This document shows positions 11,201-23,460 of a stretch of 64,000 nt of DNA, piece by piece (position 1 is the stretch's first letter; each line of letters opens with the position of its first letter). The translations under genes were made by a program, and so were the position numbers. The notes below the pieces were generated by a model. That model saw only the letters and a program-made list of their open reading frames with translations, did no database searches and was not told the DNA's origin. The stretch is from Cephalotrichum gorgonifer (lineage: Eukaryota > Ascomycota > Sordariomycetes > Microascales > Microascaceae), in NCBI GenBank assembly GCA_900312665.1, contig ONZQ02000001.1, forward strand, positions 436,954 to 500,953. The letters run 5' to 3'.

Positions 11201-14200
11201 GACTTGAGCAAACGCCGTTGACCACACTTGTGCTGGTAATGTAGCCACTGGCTGTCTGACCTGTCCAAATCTCGGCATTCTCAAGCATCGTAATTCCTAG
11301 ACAAAAGAGAGGAACGGGGGTAGCAGGGGGTAGGGACGGGCATCCCACTCGCTCTCCCCTCTCCCTCGCTAATCTTGACCATCCCGGAGCTGAGGTCGTG
11401 CGACCTGAGATAGATGGGCGCATCGCATAACAGTCCACCAGACGTACTGCCAGAAGATGCACCCGCAGAAGTGACCGGTCGATGCCAGGCATCGGAAATG
11501 GGCAGCAGCACGGTCAAAGATTCCCTCCCATCGGTGTCGTGGCATTGGTCGAAGATCGAGAAAGCTCATTCCGGTACTTGAGAGATGATGCAGGGGGGGG
11601 GTCGGGATGAGGGGAAGATGCGATGATGACGACAGCGTCTTGCACGGATGTGAGGTTGCCCACGGAGGAAACACAAAGTATAAATTGAGGGTAGCGTACT
11701 CACATTCGTTTGGCTTGGGAAGCAGGTTTCTGAAAGCCGCGCCTCTTACCATCCACTGGACTGGTCGTCCATATTGAAGCTCCAAGTCCCCAAACCGATA
11801 AACCAAGTGCGTAGACCGTGATCTTTTTCGAAACTCCTGGCAAGAATGCCTAGCCTCACATCGAAGAATGCTTCCGTAGGGTCCAGCTCTAAACAAAGTG
11901 AGTTGCAAGTAAAGATGAGAGGGGAAAACCAACAGCTAACAGAGATAGAAGTTACCAAGCCGCCTGCAGGAACTGTCTGTTCTGGCAGGGCCAAGAAGGA
12001 GACGACGACCTTTGCCTTTGGGTCACCATGGCATGAACATGATGGGCATGGCCATCCCCCGGAGCAACTCATCAGTCGGGATCGTTCCGAGCCAATGATC
12101 AGGTGGCTTGACGAGCCCGTAGCTCAGGGTCCATACAACGCCATCGGCGGGCCTGGGGGCTGGGGGAGACAGAAGTCGAACGACGGAGAGACCGTCGGTG
12201 CCGGGGCGGGGAAGAAGCGGAGCGGCCACAAAAGCAAGACCAAGAAGCAATAGCTTGGGAGCGTGTCGCGTGTCGGAAGCGGGCCCGGCTTGCTAGCTCG
12301 GACTGTGGATCACGGAGGGGCCTGGGGTTGGTTTGCGGGGCGACCTCTGGCCCGGCTCGGTAGATTAGCCGCGATGGGGAGGAAGTCAGCAGCTATGTTT
12401 GCTTTGGTGGCTTGGTCTCTGTAACGGAGCCGCCGTGGCTGAGACCGGAGAAGAGAGAACGGGACAGCAGGCAATCATTTTTGGTGGTTACTTTTCTTAA
12501 TTTAGTTCACTTGAAGCCCGTCTGGGAGCGTTTCGGTTGTGCCGGCTTCGTAAACGTAGAGAGGCGAGGGCATGCGGGCTCGTAGTTCCGTCTCGGAACC
12601 AATATCTCCTCGTTGTCTCGGACCTTGTTTCCCATCAGTGGCTTTTGTTGGGGGATAATAGTCCAACACTGCCATCATTCTCTCATCCCGGATAGTTTCA
12701 CGCACACGAACGACCCCGACAACCTGGTTCGATACGCCGTACAATTTCTGCTGACCAGGTATTAGCAAAATCGTCGCCATGTCTCTTACAGGGCTGCGGC
12801 GCTCTCGGCCTAACCTCGTACTCATATAATATTTATTATGCGGGAAAGGCTCACAGGGACAAGGGCGGGTGATTCTGCGGGAAGCCAGATGCAATAAGCT
12901 CGGATCATCGGAGAGTGGTGGGGCCGCCAAGCTGTCTTGGCTGCAGGGAGATGTACTCGAGGCGGTGGCGGAAGTGGCGGACGACGTTTGCGATACGACT
13001 GCGAGGACTCGGGGAGATCGGCCCCGAGCCGTGGAGCCAAGCATCAGTAAGCACAGACGGTGAAGGGGCTATCTCTTATACGAGTAGATACATAGAGCAG
13101 GATGCACTTATTTATGTATCAAGAAGCTTACTCGATTTGATTACATGCAAGGTAGGTACCAACTGACGGGCGACGACCTACAAATTGGAAGGATGTCCCG
13201 GGTAAATTCGTGGACCTCCCTCTTTCCCCACGATTTCTGGATTGCAAAGTGCTCTAATGGTGGGCAAATTTTCATGCGACAAGTGGATTGCGGGGAGCAG
13301 TGAATGTTTCTCTCCCAAGTTCAAATGGAACGAGACGCGACGGGGGCGGATTTGATTTGCTGGTCAGCGGATGCGACATCAAACTCAGAAGTTTGATCCG
13401 ACAAGGTTCAGGAACACGAGTTTAGTTCGCTGGTACTCGGACGGGTCGATCCCGAATTGACCTGCAGGTACTTTAGGTACAACTGTGTGAAGACAAGGAC
13501 TCCCGGCTTGGAGAAGCTAGCGCCTTCCCCACTATGGAAAAATTGATCCACCCACCCAATGATGGATATCATACGAGCAACATTTACCGCCAAGATAGGT
13601 TAGCGGCCAAGCAGATTCGGCAGGTTCTGGTCAATTGGCTCGGGTTGCCATGGCCCAAAACTGTACCCTTCTTGTACTCAGGTCTCCCGCCCCCCCTACC
13701 TGACGGAGCCTCCGAAGCGTGGCGTCGACTGGAGGACGACTCTGAGACCTCGTAACTAGAAAATACTCTTCATCAACCACCTGGGCATAATCCTTGGCGC
13801 CAATGTGACACTCGTCAGCACGCTGATATGATGGTCAAAGGTCAATAATAATAAAATATTTGGTTCACCCTGTGAGACATGGTGTCGCGGGATCCCCAAC
13901 GCGTCATCAAGGGATCGTATCGGACATTGATTTTCGATTTCTTCACCCCCCCCCCCCCTAAAGAATGGCGGGAAAGAAGCGAATCGCACATTCGACTCGG
14001 CGCACCTGCTCTGAGACCCTGACATTGATCAGTAAGCGGGGCACTTTTAGATACCAGACACATCACCAAAGTTAGAGAGGGGCGCAAGTACCACCTGCAA
14101 GTACGGAGTAGCTACGGAGTACACGGATCCGGTTCGGACCGCCAAGCCAGATTCAGCAGGCGCACCGCTTGCCAAGCATTTTCGTCGAATACGAGAGCGA

Positions 14201-14651
14201 GCAACCCACTTTCTCACCACTACCCCAAATACGGGTCACTCCCTTCATTCCTCCCTCGCGTTCGTTACCTCCACAACCACCGACGTCAACACACCCTCCG
14301 AAGCAAAAAAAAAATCGACGTTACGATAGCTTTCGCAGTTCGGCGAGGGTATCGCGAGCCCGATCAGAAGACAGAAGAGTGCGAAATCTGAACGCGGGGA
14401 ACTTCGAACGAGTGACATCCGCTATCCGATTCCCGATTCCCGATACAGCCTGAAAGGCATCAATCGGACGAAAACAGAGCCACGAAAACGCTCACTCTGA
14501 CGTCCCACCCACCCGCCTTCTTCTTCTTGACTGACCCTCCTCACGATCGAAACACCGCCCGCCGATTCCCCCTCATTTTCTCGCCTTCGAACTCCCTCCC
14601 TCGACACTCGTTTACATTCCGGCTATCCCGGAATTCCACCCAAATTTCAAA
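8294..14651. other. 6.4 kb without a recognised gene
   Basis: The first bases after 8291 (TGATGGTAATGACCATG) align with the paralog flank. Beyond that I find no domain-bearing frame. An ATG frame at 11846-12253 on the plus strand (135 codons, Lys-rich end) and longer minus-strand frames at 11369-12072 overlap each other and give no consistent splice model. Short motif copies occur at 13079, 14102 and 14113. The last 450 bases become CT-rich, as expected for the promoter and leader of the next gene. Confidence 0.5.
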
Positions 14652-15458
14652 ATGGGTATGTTGCCACAACCACCCAAGTCGAGACACGCAACGCAAGTCA
14701 CACAAAGACGCCCACCCCCGCTAACCTTCATAATCCTCTAGCCGCGACGACGATAGTCCCCTTCTCGGCCCTCCCGAGCTGCGCCGCCGACTGCGGACCT
14801 CTTTTCGACGCCAACGGCGCCTGTGTGCCCCCAGTCCTCCCCGAAAGCGACGAGGCGACGTACGAAGCATGCTTCTGCAACCAGGGAAGCGTGGCGGGCT
14901 TCAAGACCGGCACAGCGGGCGTGTGCGACAGCGTCTGCACAGGCACCGATGCCCTGAAGTCGCTCGTGGAGATCCAGAACTGGTTCGCGGATATGTGTAA
15001 TGTGGCGAAGGTGACCGACACCAGTGGTGAGTCCGGAGCAAGCGACTCGAGCGACAGTACTTCCGGAAACTCGGGCTCGGGGTCGGGCTCTTCAACGCGG
15101 AAGGTCGTCGAGGGCCAATCCTGGTATCGTCCCCCCCCGCCCNNNNNNNNNNNNNNNNNNNNGTGGTAACCTCCCCAGGGTCCAAATGCACTGGCGCTGG
15201 CTCGTGGCAATAATAGTCATCATCCTCTTGATCATCATTATCTGGGTCGGCGCGTTCTACTGGCGCCGCCGCCACCTCAGGAATAAGGAGCTCCGGCTGC
15301 GCGGGATGGGACAGAACCCCGATGCCCACTCGTCGTGGGGCCCCGGCGCCGCGCCGCCCGAAGCCTCCCAGATTGCGTCGGGCGTTTTCACCTCACCGGG
15401 TAGCAACTCGAGTGACGAGCCGGCCAAGTCAAGGTGGTTCCGCCCGGGGAAGGCGTGA
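14652..15458 (+). CDS. Small single-pass membrane protein with Cys-rich ectodomain
   Basis: Exon 1 is only ATGG (14652-14655); a GTATGT...CTCTAG intron spans 14656-14741, and exon 2 continues as MAATTIVPFSALPSCAADCG. The N-terminal part of about 110 residues has regularly spaced cysteines (SCAADCG, ACVPP, ACFC, VCDSVC, MC), then a Ser/Gly-rich stretch. An N gap (15143-15162) follows, then a strong membrane helix (LVAIIVIILLIIIIWVGAFYW), an Arg-rich stop-transfer RRRH and a cytosolic tail. There is no classical signal peptide, so a type III orientation is likely. The reading frame changes across the gap, so its true length is not 20. I recognise this as a conserved uncharacterised fungal plasma-membrane/wall-type protein; function unknown. 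Confidence 0.75.
15143..15162. other. Assembly gap (20 N)
   Basis: A nominal gap inside the membrane-protein gene, directly after a C-rich run. The coding frame upstream and downstream differ, so the missing length is not a multiple of three relative to 20. Confidence 0.98.
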
Positions 15459-16650
15459 TGTTCTTTTTTATCCACACTGCACTCGACGTTTTTTTTTTCA
15501 GGGTTTCAAGTCTCTCTTGTCAGGGAGCAGGAGTAACGGGGGGCATTGGCGTTGGGATAGAATGAGAGGGCACACTCATTTCTTAATGGCAAGTTGTGAG
15601 GCCCTCATGCTTCGGTACGGGCTTTTCATGTCGTTTTTACAATTTACATATGGGACGTCTTCGTCTTTTTGATATCGCGAGGGGCGGAGGGTTGGTTAGG
15701 GCTCACCAGGTTACGTTTATATCCTGCTCTCTTCTTATGTCCAACACGCATCTACTCGGGTTCGACTTTTAATGTCACCGAAGTTTTATCAGGTCCTGTC
15801 AGTCTGGCGCCCAAGAGCGGCTCCCCCCTCGATCTGTTCAGCCATCACTCATAGGTTGAATCATGCATATATCTTCGCCTTGGAATTCTGACGCCAAGGG
15901 TCTTTGCGTTGAACCTTGGTCTTGCGTTTGCAATTATGATGCCCGGAACAGCTGTTGTTTGTGTCTTGCACTTTGTGGGAGAGACAGTGGGCCGACCGAT
16001 TAGCGGTGATTCATATTTGAAGTAAACATGCCGGAGTCTCTGTCTCAGACCCTTCGAAGCATGCATGGTGGAGATCTTTCTTTCTTGGCGGTGGGATGAA
16101 GATTTCGGGTGTGCTTCTTTTCAGCTACGCACTCCGCCTTGGAGATATCGATGGCTCGCAATTATAATTCGAGCTTTACGGCCGGCGGTTCCTCACCATC
16201 TGCACCGGCAGGTGATGCGTAGTAGGAACGAGTAAGCAAGTACGGTTTCTCATTCTCGTCTGCCCGAGGAGGGGCGGCCTGAAGTCAGCAGATTGGGACA
16301 TAGCTCTGTCGTTGGATCATGTAGAGGTGGAAAATTGGGACGTGCCCTCGCTTGTTATTGATGTAGATGTTCTAAAATTGGCACGTCCTCCCTCTTTCTT
16401 TGACCCCATCATTAAACAATAACAAGCCCAGGGGTGAAGGCATTTTTCATGAACAGCGATCGAGTCTTACCAATACTATACTGCATGGTTCTATACTTTG
16501 TTATGCACTTCTTCGAGCCCCCGCCTCCAAAACAAAAATGAAAATCTTAAACATCAAATATGCCAGCCCGACACCCGATTCCAAAAGCTACCTACTCGGA
16601 ACAAGCCACCCAGGCCCAATCCTCTGATTCGCTTAGAACCAACCCGCGCA
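15459..16650. other. Convergent intergenic region
   Basis: About 1.2 kb between the 3' ends of two converging genes. It should hold both 3' untranslated regions and their polyadenylation sites. I see no gene, RNA or repeat in it. Confidence 0.6.
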
Positions 16651-19600
16651 TCAACTCTCGGTAGGCACATCCGCCGTCGCCGACCTCCCCTGCGCCTCCG
16701 CCGCATCCATGTATAGGTCAACCAGACACCCAGCGGACCACGCTTGCGTAGGACACTACCCTCAGTTCGTTAGCAAAAATATACCCTCAAAGATCGAGAG
16801 AAGGGCAGCAGATAGAACCTGGAAGAGGGAAAAGGGGAGAAAAAAAAAAGGAAGGAGTTCAAACTCACCGAATCAGGACAAAACTCGCCCGCCTTCTGCG
16901 TCAGCTCCGCCAACCCAGCCCACTCCCCCTTGATCATCTCCTTACACCCCACCAGCCTCCTCGTGACCTGCTGGAACGCCTCCGTCCTCCCCTCCCGGTC
17001 CGCCTCTCGGTCCCCACTTCCCCTCCTCTCAAGATCGAACCTCAGCAGCGCCCTCAAGAAGAAGCCGGTGGGCCACACCCACTCCGGCCCCTGGTGATAG
17101 TTCCTCCCCTTCGCCGTCGCGAAGTCCTTCGAGTCTTCCGAGTTGACGTAGTACGGTCTGTAGTTCAGGTCCAGGGGGTCGAGGGTCGCCATCCCCGTCG
17201 GGCCCCGGAGCGCCTTGTCCGCGACCGCGAGCGCGCGCAGCGCGCGGGAAGGCGTGAAGAGGTCGGGCGCGACGGCCATGGCGATGGGGAAGTTAGGACG
17301 GAGCTGGTAGTCCTCATAAGGCTTGCCCGAGCGGTACAGGTCCTTGTATATCCCCCTCCGGTTCACTATCCGGGGATCGACGTCGAAGTCCCCGTCTTCG
17401 TCCGCCGAGACGGGCACGAAGTAGCACCGCTCGAAATTCTCCCTCACGAGCTGCGCCCAGTGTTTGAATGTAATCTCGGTGCCGTCCGCCTTCTTCACAC
17501 CGGGGTACCTATACTGCCCTCCCGTGTGGAGCTCGGCAACCCAAGCGAGGGTGCTGTACAGAAGCCCCGTGATCTCCACTGCCGCGCCGTCCCTCGGCGT
17601 CCCGGGCACGCCCTTGGACCCCGCCTTCTCGCTCTCCCCCATCTTATCCATCCATGTCCCGCAGTTATGCTGGTTTCCGCCAAAGACGAACCCGTTCGTC
17701 CAATCTACTTCAATCTCCACGTTGAACCCCTCGTCGCTCATCTGCCGATCGAGCTCCGGCCCGGCGTTATGCTCCCGGAATTTGATCCCCTCAGCATGCC
17801 TCTGCAGCGCCTCCTGCACAATATCCCCAATCGTGCTCTCCGCCGAATACGCGCGTGCGTCGTCACTCGCAAACCACGTATCATCATATGGCAAGAACCT
17901 CCTCTCCACCTTCTCCTCCAGAAGACGGATTCCGTCTGGCACGATCCGCACGTAGTCCTGGACGTTCTGAAGGAAGAACCAGACCGCGTCGCGGGCATTA
18001 TACCGCGGCAGCTTCCCGCTACCCAGCAGATTCGGGATGAGACCGTGCTTCATCACGCTAGCAAACGCCATGATGTGCTCTCTCGCCTCTGCGTACCGCC
18101 CCGTGCACAGGAACAGCCCCCTTAGCGAGATGAAGACGTCCCGTCCCCAGCATCGCGCCCACTCGACTGCGAAGTGCGGCAGCCCCGCGGCGAGGGACGG
18201 CACGAGCCTGTCGGGGTATAGCGAGGCGGACTTGACCATTCCGGTCTGCTGGACGCTGACGAGCGCCAGGGACTGCACAAACCACTGGCTGTCCCGGATG
18301 TGCTGGTTCATCTGTTCCAGCGCCCGGCCGACCGCGGCCTCGTACGCTGTGCGCACGACCAGTCCGAAATACCTCGGCAGCAAGAAGCTCGGGACCGGCC
18401 TGAGGGCGTCGAATCGCTTCTTCAGCCATTTCGCTGCGGCGGCAAGGCGCGGCCGGCCCGCTTCGCTGATTATCGTCTCGAGCCTCTCGACAATGTAGTC
18501 TATCGCCCAGTGGCCCTCCCGCAGATTCTGACACATGGGGTGCCCAAGGTTGTTTTCTTGGATCACCGTCTTCAGGACGCTCCACCACCCCTGCAACCCG
18601 GCGTAGACGAGCTTTCCGTGACCGGGGATCTCGTAGACCCCGCGTTTTCCGTCACTAGAAGCCCTCTCTTCCGCCTCACATCGATAGAGCAAAAAGTTCA
18701 GGTCGATCAGGTCCAGCTCCTTGAAGGCATTCTTGGCGCCCGCCGTCACGTATGCGTCCAGGCCAAACGTGTGCTCCGCCCCGGGGATCCACGTCTCAAA
18801 AAGTGCAATGCTGCCAGGAGGGAACCTTTCCCGGACGGTGATAACCGTGTCGCCCCCCTTGACCTCCATGATAACCCCGGTAGAGTCAACCACGCGACTA
18901 GGAAGGCCACGCATGAACTTCTTATCCGCGGTAACCTCCTTGATCGCCGCCGCGGAAGTATCGACCTCTAGGGACCAACTGCCAAGATGGCGCGCCCTAG
19001 TGCCCGGTAGCCGAACGGGACTAAGGTGACTAGTCCCGTCGCCATATCCGGGAAAGGCCGTGTGGGCGATGAGGAAATACCCCTTCCTCGAGTGCGGTTG
19101 CACCCTATGCACGGTGATGTACTGGTCTTCGTGGTGGATGTGAGCCTCAGTGTACCCGTCCTCGCCCATATGGGTGTGGACCTGGTTGATGATCTTCTTG
19201 ATCCTCCCAATTCCATCGTCACTGCTTCCAATCTTAACCGGCTTATATAGACGGGTCTCCGCAACAAGGTCCAATCTCTCGGGGTAAATTTCGTCGTAAC
19301 CCATGACGCTCCCAATGCCGCAGGCGCACATCCCTACCAACGCCGCATTCGGCAGGGTGTCCCGGGCGTCCCGCTTCTGCGCGGGTACCTCGTTGTCGTG
19401 GGTGCAGTCCATAAACAGCGCATTGATGTCGGATCTTTTGACGGGCTTGACTATTTCAGTCGACGCAGTTATCTCGTCCGCATCCTCCTGGGCATCCTCT
19501 AAGGCGAGCGCCCCAATATGGGGCACACTGGCTGCATCTGTGGGCGCCACGGCCAGATCTTTCATCTCGAAGCTCCCAATCGGCCATCCCCCGTAGCTGT

Positions 19601-21558
19601 GGACGAGCCTACTGAGCTCTGCTGTCCCCCAGCTCTGCATAGCCTCTCGGATAAGCGAGTTTAGACCCAGCCTCTTGACAAAGACATAGTCAGTGTCCTC
19701 GTTGCCCGAAAACAGCTCCGCCACGACATATAAGTTTGGGCGAACCTTCCTCGCCTCGTCAAGCATGTATACCGCCACGTCAATAGGCGTCGAGTGGCAG
19801 TTGTCGATCCGGAAGCCCTGGAAGTACTTCGCCATCAGCCGCGAGTACTCGGCCATGTAGTCCCACAGCCAGGGGTTGTCGTCGCGGCACGTCCCGTAGC
19901 GGAGTTTGACGCAGTCGCCCCAGGATATCACCTCCCGCCTCAGGTAGGCTTTGGAATTAGGGCCGGCGTTATCGACCAGTGCGTTCGCATTCCAGATCCA
20001 CCCATTATTGACCAGGAGTAGCTCTCCATCCTTCCTGTCCTTCGTCGTCTCATCTCGGGGGATGCGGGTAAAGTACGACTCCACCATGGGCTTTTTCGCG
20101 GAGATGGGTCCGAGGCGGGGTCCATCCGCGTCGAGACGGTCGTACTTTATGCGATTGAAAAGCTGCTGTAGCGTCTCGCCCACGTCATTGTCGTACTCTT
20201 TGTAGAAGGCCATGTTCACCTCGTCCAGAACAGCTCGTATCTTCTCCCTTGCAGTGACCTTATCGGGACCACCGCCCCCCTTGTATTCTCCCAGAAGCAC
20301 TGATATGAGGCCGGATGAGTACCCGGCGTCGACCTTGCGCCTGAAACGCTCACCTAGTCGGTCATTCCCGTGGAGGCCGTACTTGATTAGCACCTGAGCT
20401 TGATCATACAAGCTTGCCTTTTTCACTGAATCAATGCCGCCCGGAATGACCTCCTCAGCCGGGAACTTCGAGTCACCCTTAACCCACGCCTCAATAGCAG
20501 CGTCGGCATCACGGTCCACATCAAGAGCGTAGTACTCCCAGAGCCTAATGGCAACTACTGCCTGGGACTTGACCCCGTTCATGACCTTGATAAGATCGTC
20601 CTCCGACTTCAGATCGGCTGGTAGATCAAGCGCTTCCATATTTGCGCTGATTTCTTGAAGCTTCTGGTCAAGCTCCATGGCGGATTCTAGCCATGGAGCC
20701 GTAACGAGGTTGTACCCGGCCTCTGGGTGCTCCTTGAGCCAGACAGTATCGGGTGACGTGTGATTCAGCACGATGTCCGTGAGCGCAAGCATGGAGTAAT
20801 CCTCTTCAAGGCTTAAAATCATGGCCTCTAGGTCTAGCTCTCCGCCTGGAAACCCGTAGGGGTCCCATGCGAGCTGGTCCGCAATGCTGTATGGAGAGTT
20901 TGAGGAGCCGCGGACCTGGAGGGGCGGGAAGTGCACCATGTTGTACCCGCGGTCACTGATGCTGCGGAGGTGAGGCTCCCAGTTCTCGGGGTACACGCCC
21001 ATGGACTTGCTGAGGACGGTGAACACGGAGAGGGCATCGAGAGGCAGGCGGCGGCCATTGAGGTGTAACCGAGGAGCAACTATGACGTTGAAGAGGGTGG
21101 ACTTCTTGACTTCGCTTTTGCGATCTAGCGTGGCGTCGACGGAATCGGATATGTCTGGTAGCTCGCTGTAGGTGAGGTAGTAGGTATATACGCCGGGTCG
21201 GTAGATTGGAACATTGATTTCGATCGAACGGTTGAAGTCGGGGGCGAGCCTTCAAAAGTAGTTAGTTCCAAAGATTGCCAAAGGAAAGGACGCTTTCGTC
21301 GACGGGGTCTAGGGGGGATGCTTACAGGTGTTCCCGATACTCGTCCCTCTTGAAGACAGCTCCTTTCTCCGGAATGTTGATCCACAAGCTCCCGTGCCGA
21401 CAGATGGGGGACGTCCCCTCTATGGAGAACCGCAGGTCGAAGCCATCGTCCGACTGCGGGTCGATGTAGACATAGCTCCGGTGGACTCGCGGCGACCCGT
21501 CGTCGTTTAGATGCAGAAGGTAGACCTCATTTGAGGTTGCCGTCCGCGGGATCGCCAT
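16651..21558 (-). CDS. GDB1: Glycogen debranching enzyme
   Basis: A bifunctional 4-alpha-glucanotransferase/amylo-alpha-1,6-glucosidase that removes branch points during glycogen breakdown in the cytosol. The model has three exons: 21326-21558, 16869-21249 and 16651-16755, with introns of 76 and 113 bp, encoding 1572 residues, close to the yeast enzyme. The N-terminal GH13-like half carries GFRIDNCHS with the likely nucleophile Asp near residue 560, then VVAELFSGNED and MDCTHDNE. The C-terminal GH133-like half carries WARCWGRDVFISLRGL and NCGTWMDKMG. The last exon restores the family ending CPTQAWSAGCLVDLYMD, which an unspliced reading would miss. The start is the first ATG followed by IPRTATSNEVYLL. 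A 343-codon frame on the opposite strand is a GC-biased shadow. Confidence 0.96.
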
Positions 21559-23460
21559 CGCCTTGGGTGGGGAGCGGGCGCGGGGAGCTTTGGCGGGGTC
21601 GGCGCGATCGTCGGTTCTAGGGCGCTGGAGCTTCGAGCGGGGAAAACTGGGGTGATTTGGGTACAAAACACAGCGGGACTATCCAATAAACCCAGCGGAA
21701 GTGTGCTTTCAAAGGAGCGACCTTGTTTGGTCGAGATGGGTTCGTTCGCGCTCGTACGCTCTGGCGTGGAATATCGGAGATTGAATGCTGCGGGGGATTG
21801 ATCGCTTGAGCTGAGCTTCTCTACGTCGTTCAGGAAGAAATGCGCTAAAGGCAATGAACAGGTCTTGCGACTTCCAAATCGCAAGGTATTTAGGCCCGGA
21901 AACGACAGAGGTAACACAGCTCTGGCCAAGGCACATGCAAAAACGTGGAAGCTGGAGTATTACAGGTATTACTCGCAGGTAGGATTATTCAGTGCATGTG
22001 ATCTGACCAGTTATCTCACCGCGGGGTACCATCCTCCCCGTAATCACCCCCTCTCCCGCCAGCACCTCACATCTCGGAAAGCTCCGTCATTTCGAAGTCA
22101 AATAATGGTACCTGAACCCTCGTATCTGTCTCGTACCTTGCAAACAGCACCGCCAAAATGCCAAGTGCTATGATTCCTGGGCGACACGAGGTTATGTCAC
22201 CATAATACAGCCCAATTGGAACCTATTCGTAAGTATATTCCTTCCCATTGGATGTTGTCTCAGTCTTGTTCAGCGCCCCTCAACCATGGCCGTGCGTACC
22301 TGAGCTATCCCAGTTTGACCAGCAGGACATCAGCAATACGTCATACGAGTTGCCCCTCCATCCAGCGGCCCCCACCATGCACCACCGCCGCCACGACCAC
22401 CACACGGACCTGATCGATCACCGGTGATCGGCGAAAGGATTGATACGCTAGCATCCATCAAAACCCAAAATTCCGCGGCTCGATGCTACCCGTCCATTTA
22501 CTAGGGATCCCGGCATCTTGCGGTCGACGACGAGGCCCCATTCTTTTCCCGCTTGGCACGATAACGACCGGACTGCGACGAACCGCTCCGCTAATCCCGA
22601 GGCGGACTTACGACCAACTACTCGTACGGGAAGATATGCAAAGGAAGCCAAGGTCTTGTTTCAGCAACTGCGGGTACTAGTAGTGGATCATCGGCCCGTA
22701 TATATAGCTTGGTCGTGCAAGGACACCCTGGCTATTTCCTCAGGTGAAAATCCTCCTTGGCAGCTTCCGCCTTGACCTACTCAGATGTAGTTTGAGGGAA
22801 ATAATCGAGGATAGTCCATTGTCGCCGGCCGGTGGGCCTGTGGGCCTTCCGCTTGGATCCCTGACGTCACTTCACCCCCTCTAATCCCTATACCCCCCAG
22901 TCGATGCGGCTCTGACTCCGACCGTCGTTTCAAGATGCGGGTGGGAGGGTGGGCGGGTATGAAGAAACGCCATCCTACGCGCGATTACGATTCTAGAAGG
23001 GGGATCGGGGAGATAGGCACTGAAGTGAGAATCCAGCATATGCATTAGACCTGTATCACCGAGATTAGGAAAGGTTTGGAAAAGATATTCTTCATTGTGC
23101 GTAAAGAGTATGAGTCCTTCAATTTTTCAAGTCTCATCAGTGATATAAGCCACCCAAATGCTAAAAGCTATGTAAACACTCCCTCGCTTCTTTTGTATCC
23201 CCCTTCTCCGTTGCCCATGCCTCGGTCTTATTCGCCGTCTTTGAATGCATAGTTCTAATCCCATACCTCGTCCTTTACCCAAGACCTCTCCCGCCGCCAG
23301 CGCGGTTTTCTCGGTTATAGTCCCGCCCAAAGGGCTCCTCAGTTCGGATGTATGAAACCAGCATTACCATCCATGAAGCAAACAGCCCTACTCAGGGCTA
23401 TATATGCTTGGGTCTGTGGAGTAGTGAAAGAGGGCCCCTGGTTGGAATCCTGCGGGCGAA
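21559..23460. other. Intergenic, debranching enzyme promoter side
   Basis: About 1.9 kb between the 5' end of the debranching enzyme and the 3' end of the dehydrogenase. Only short overlapping frames occur. A TACTCGTA copy lies at 22619-22626. I see no RNA gene or repeat. Confidence 0.55.

Noticed and set aside
11369..12253. Possible gene on either strand (135-codon plus frame, 187-codon minus frame)
   Set aside because: The frames overlap on opposite strands, no splice model keeps a minus-strand frame open, and no domain is recognisable. RNA-seq here would settle it.
17094..18125. 343-codon open frame opposite the debranching enzyme
   Set aside because: It lies wholly antisense to a strongly conserved enzyme, has no domain, and is explained by GC-rich third positions.
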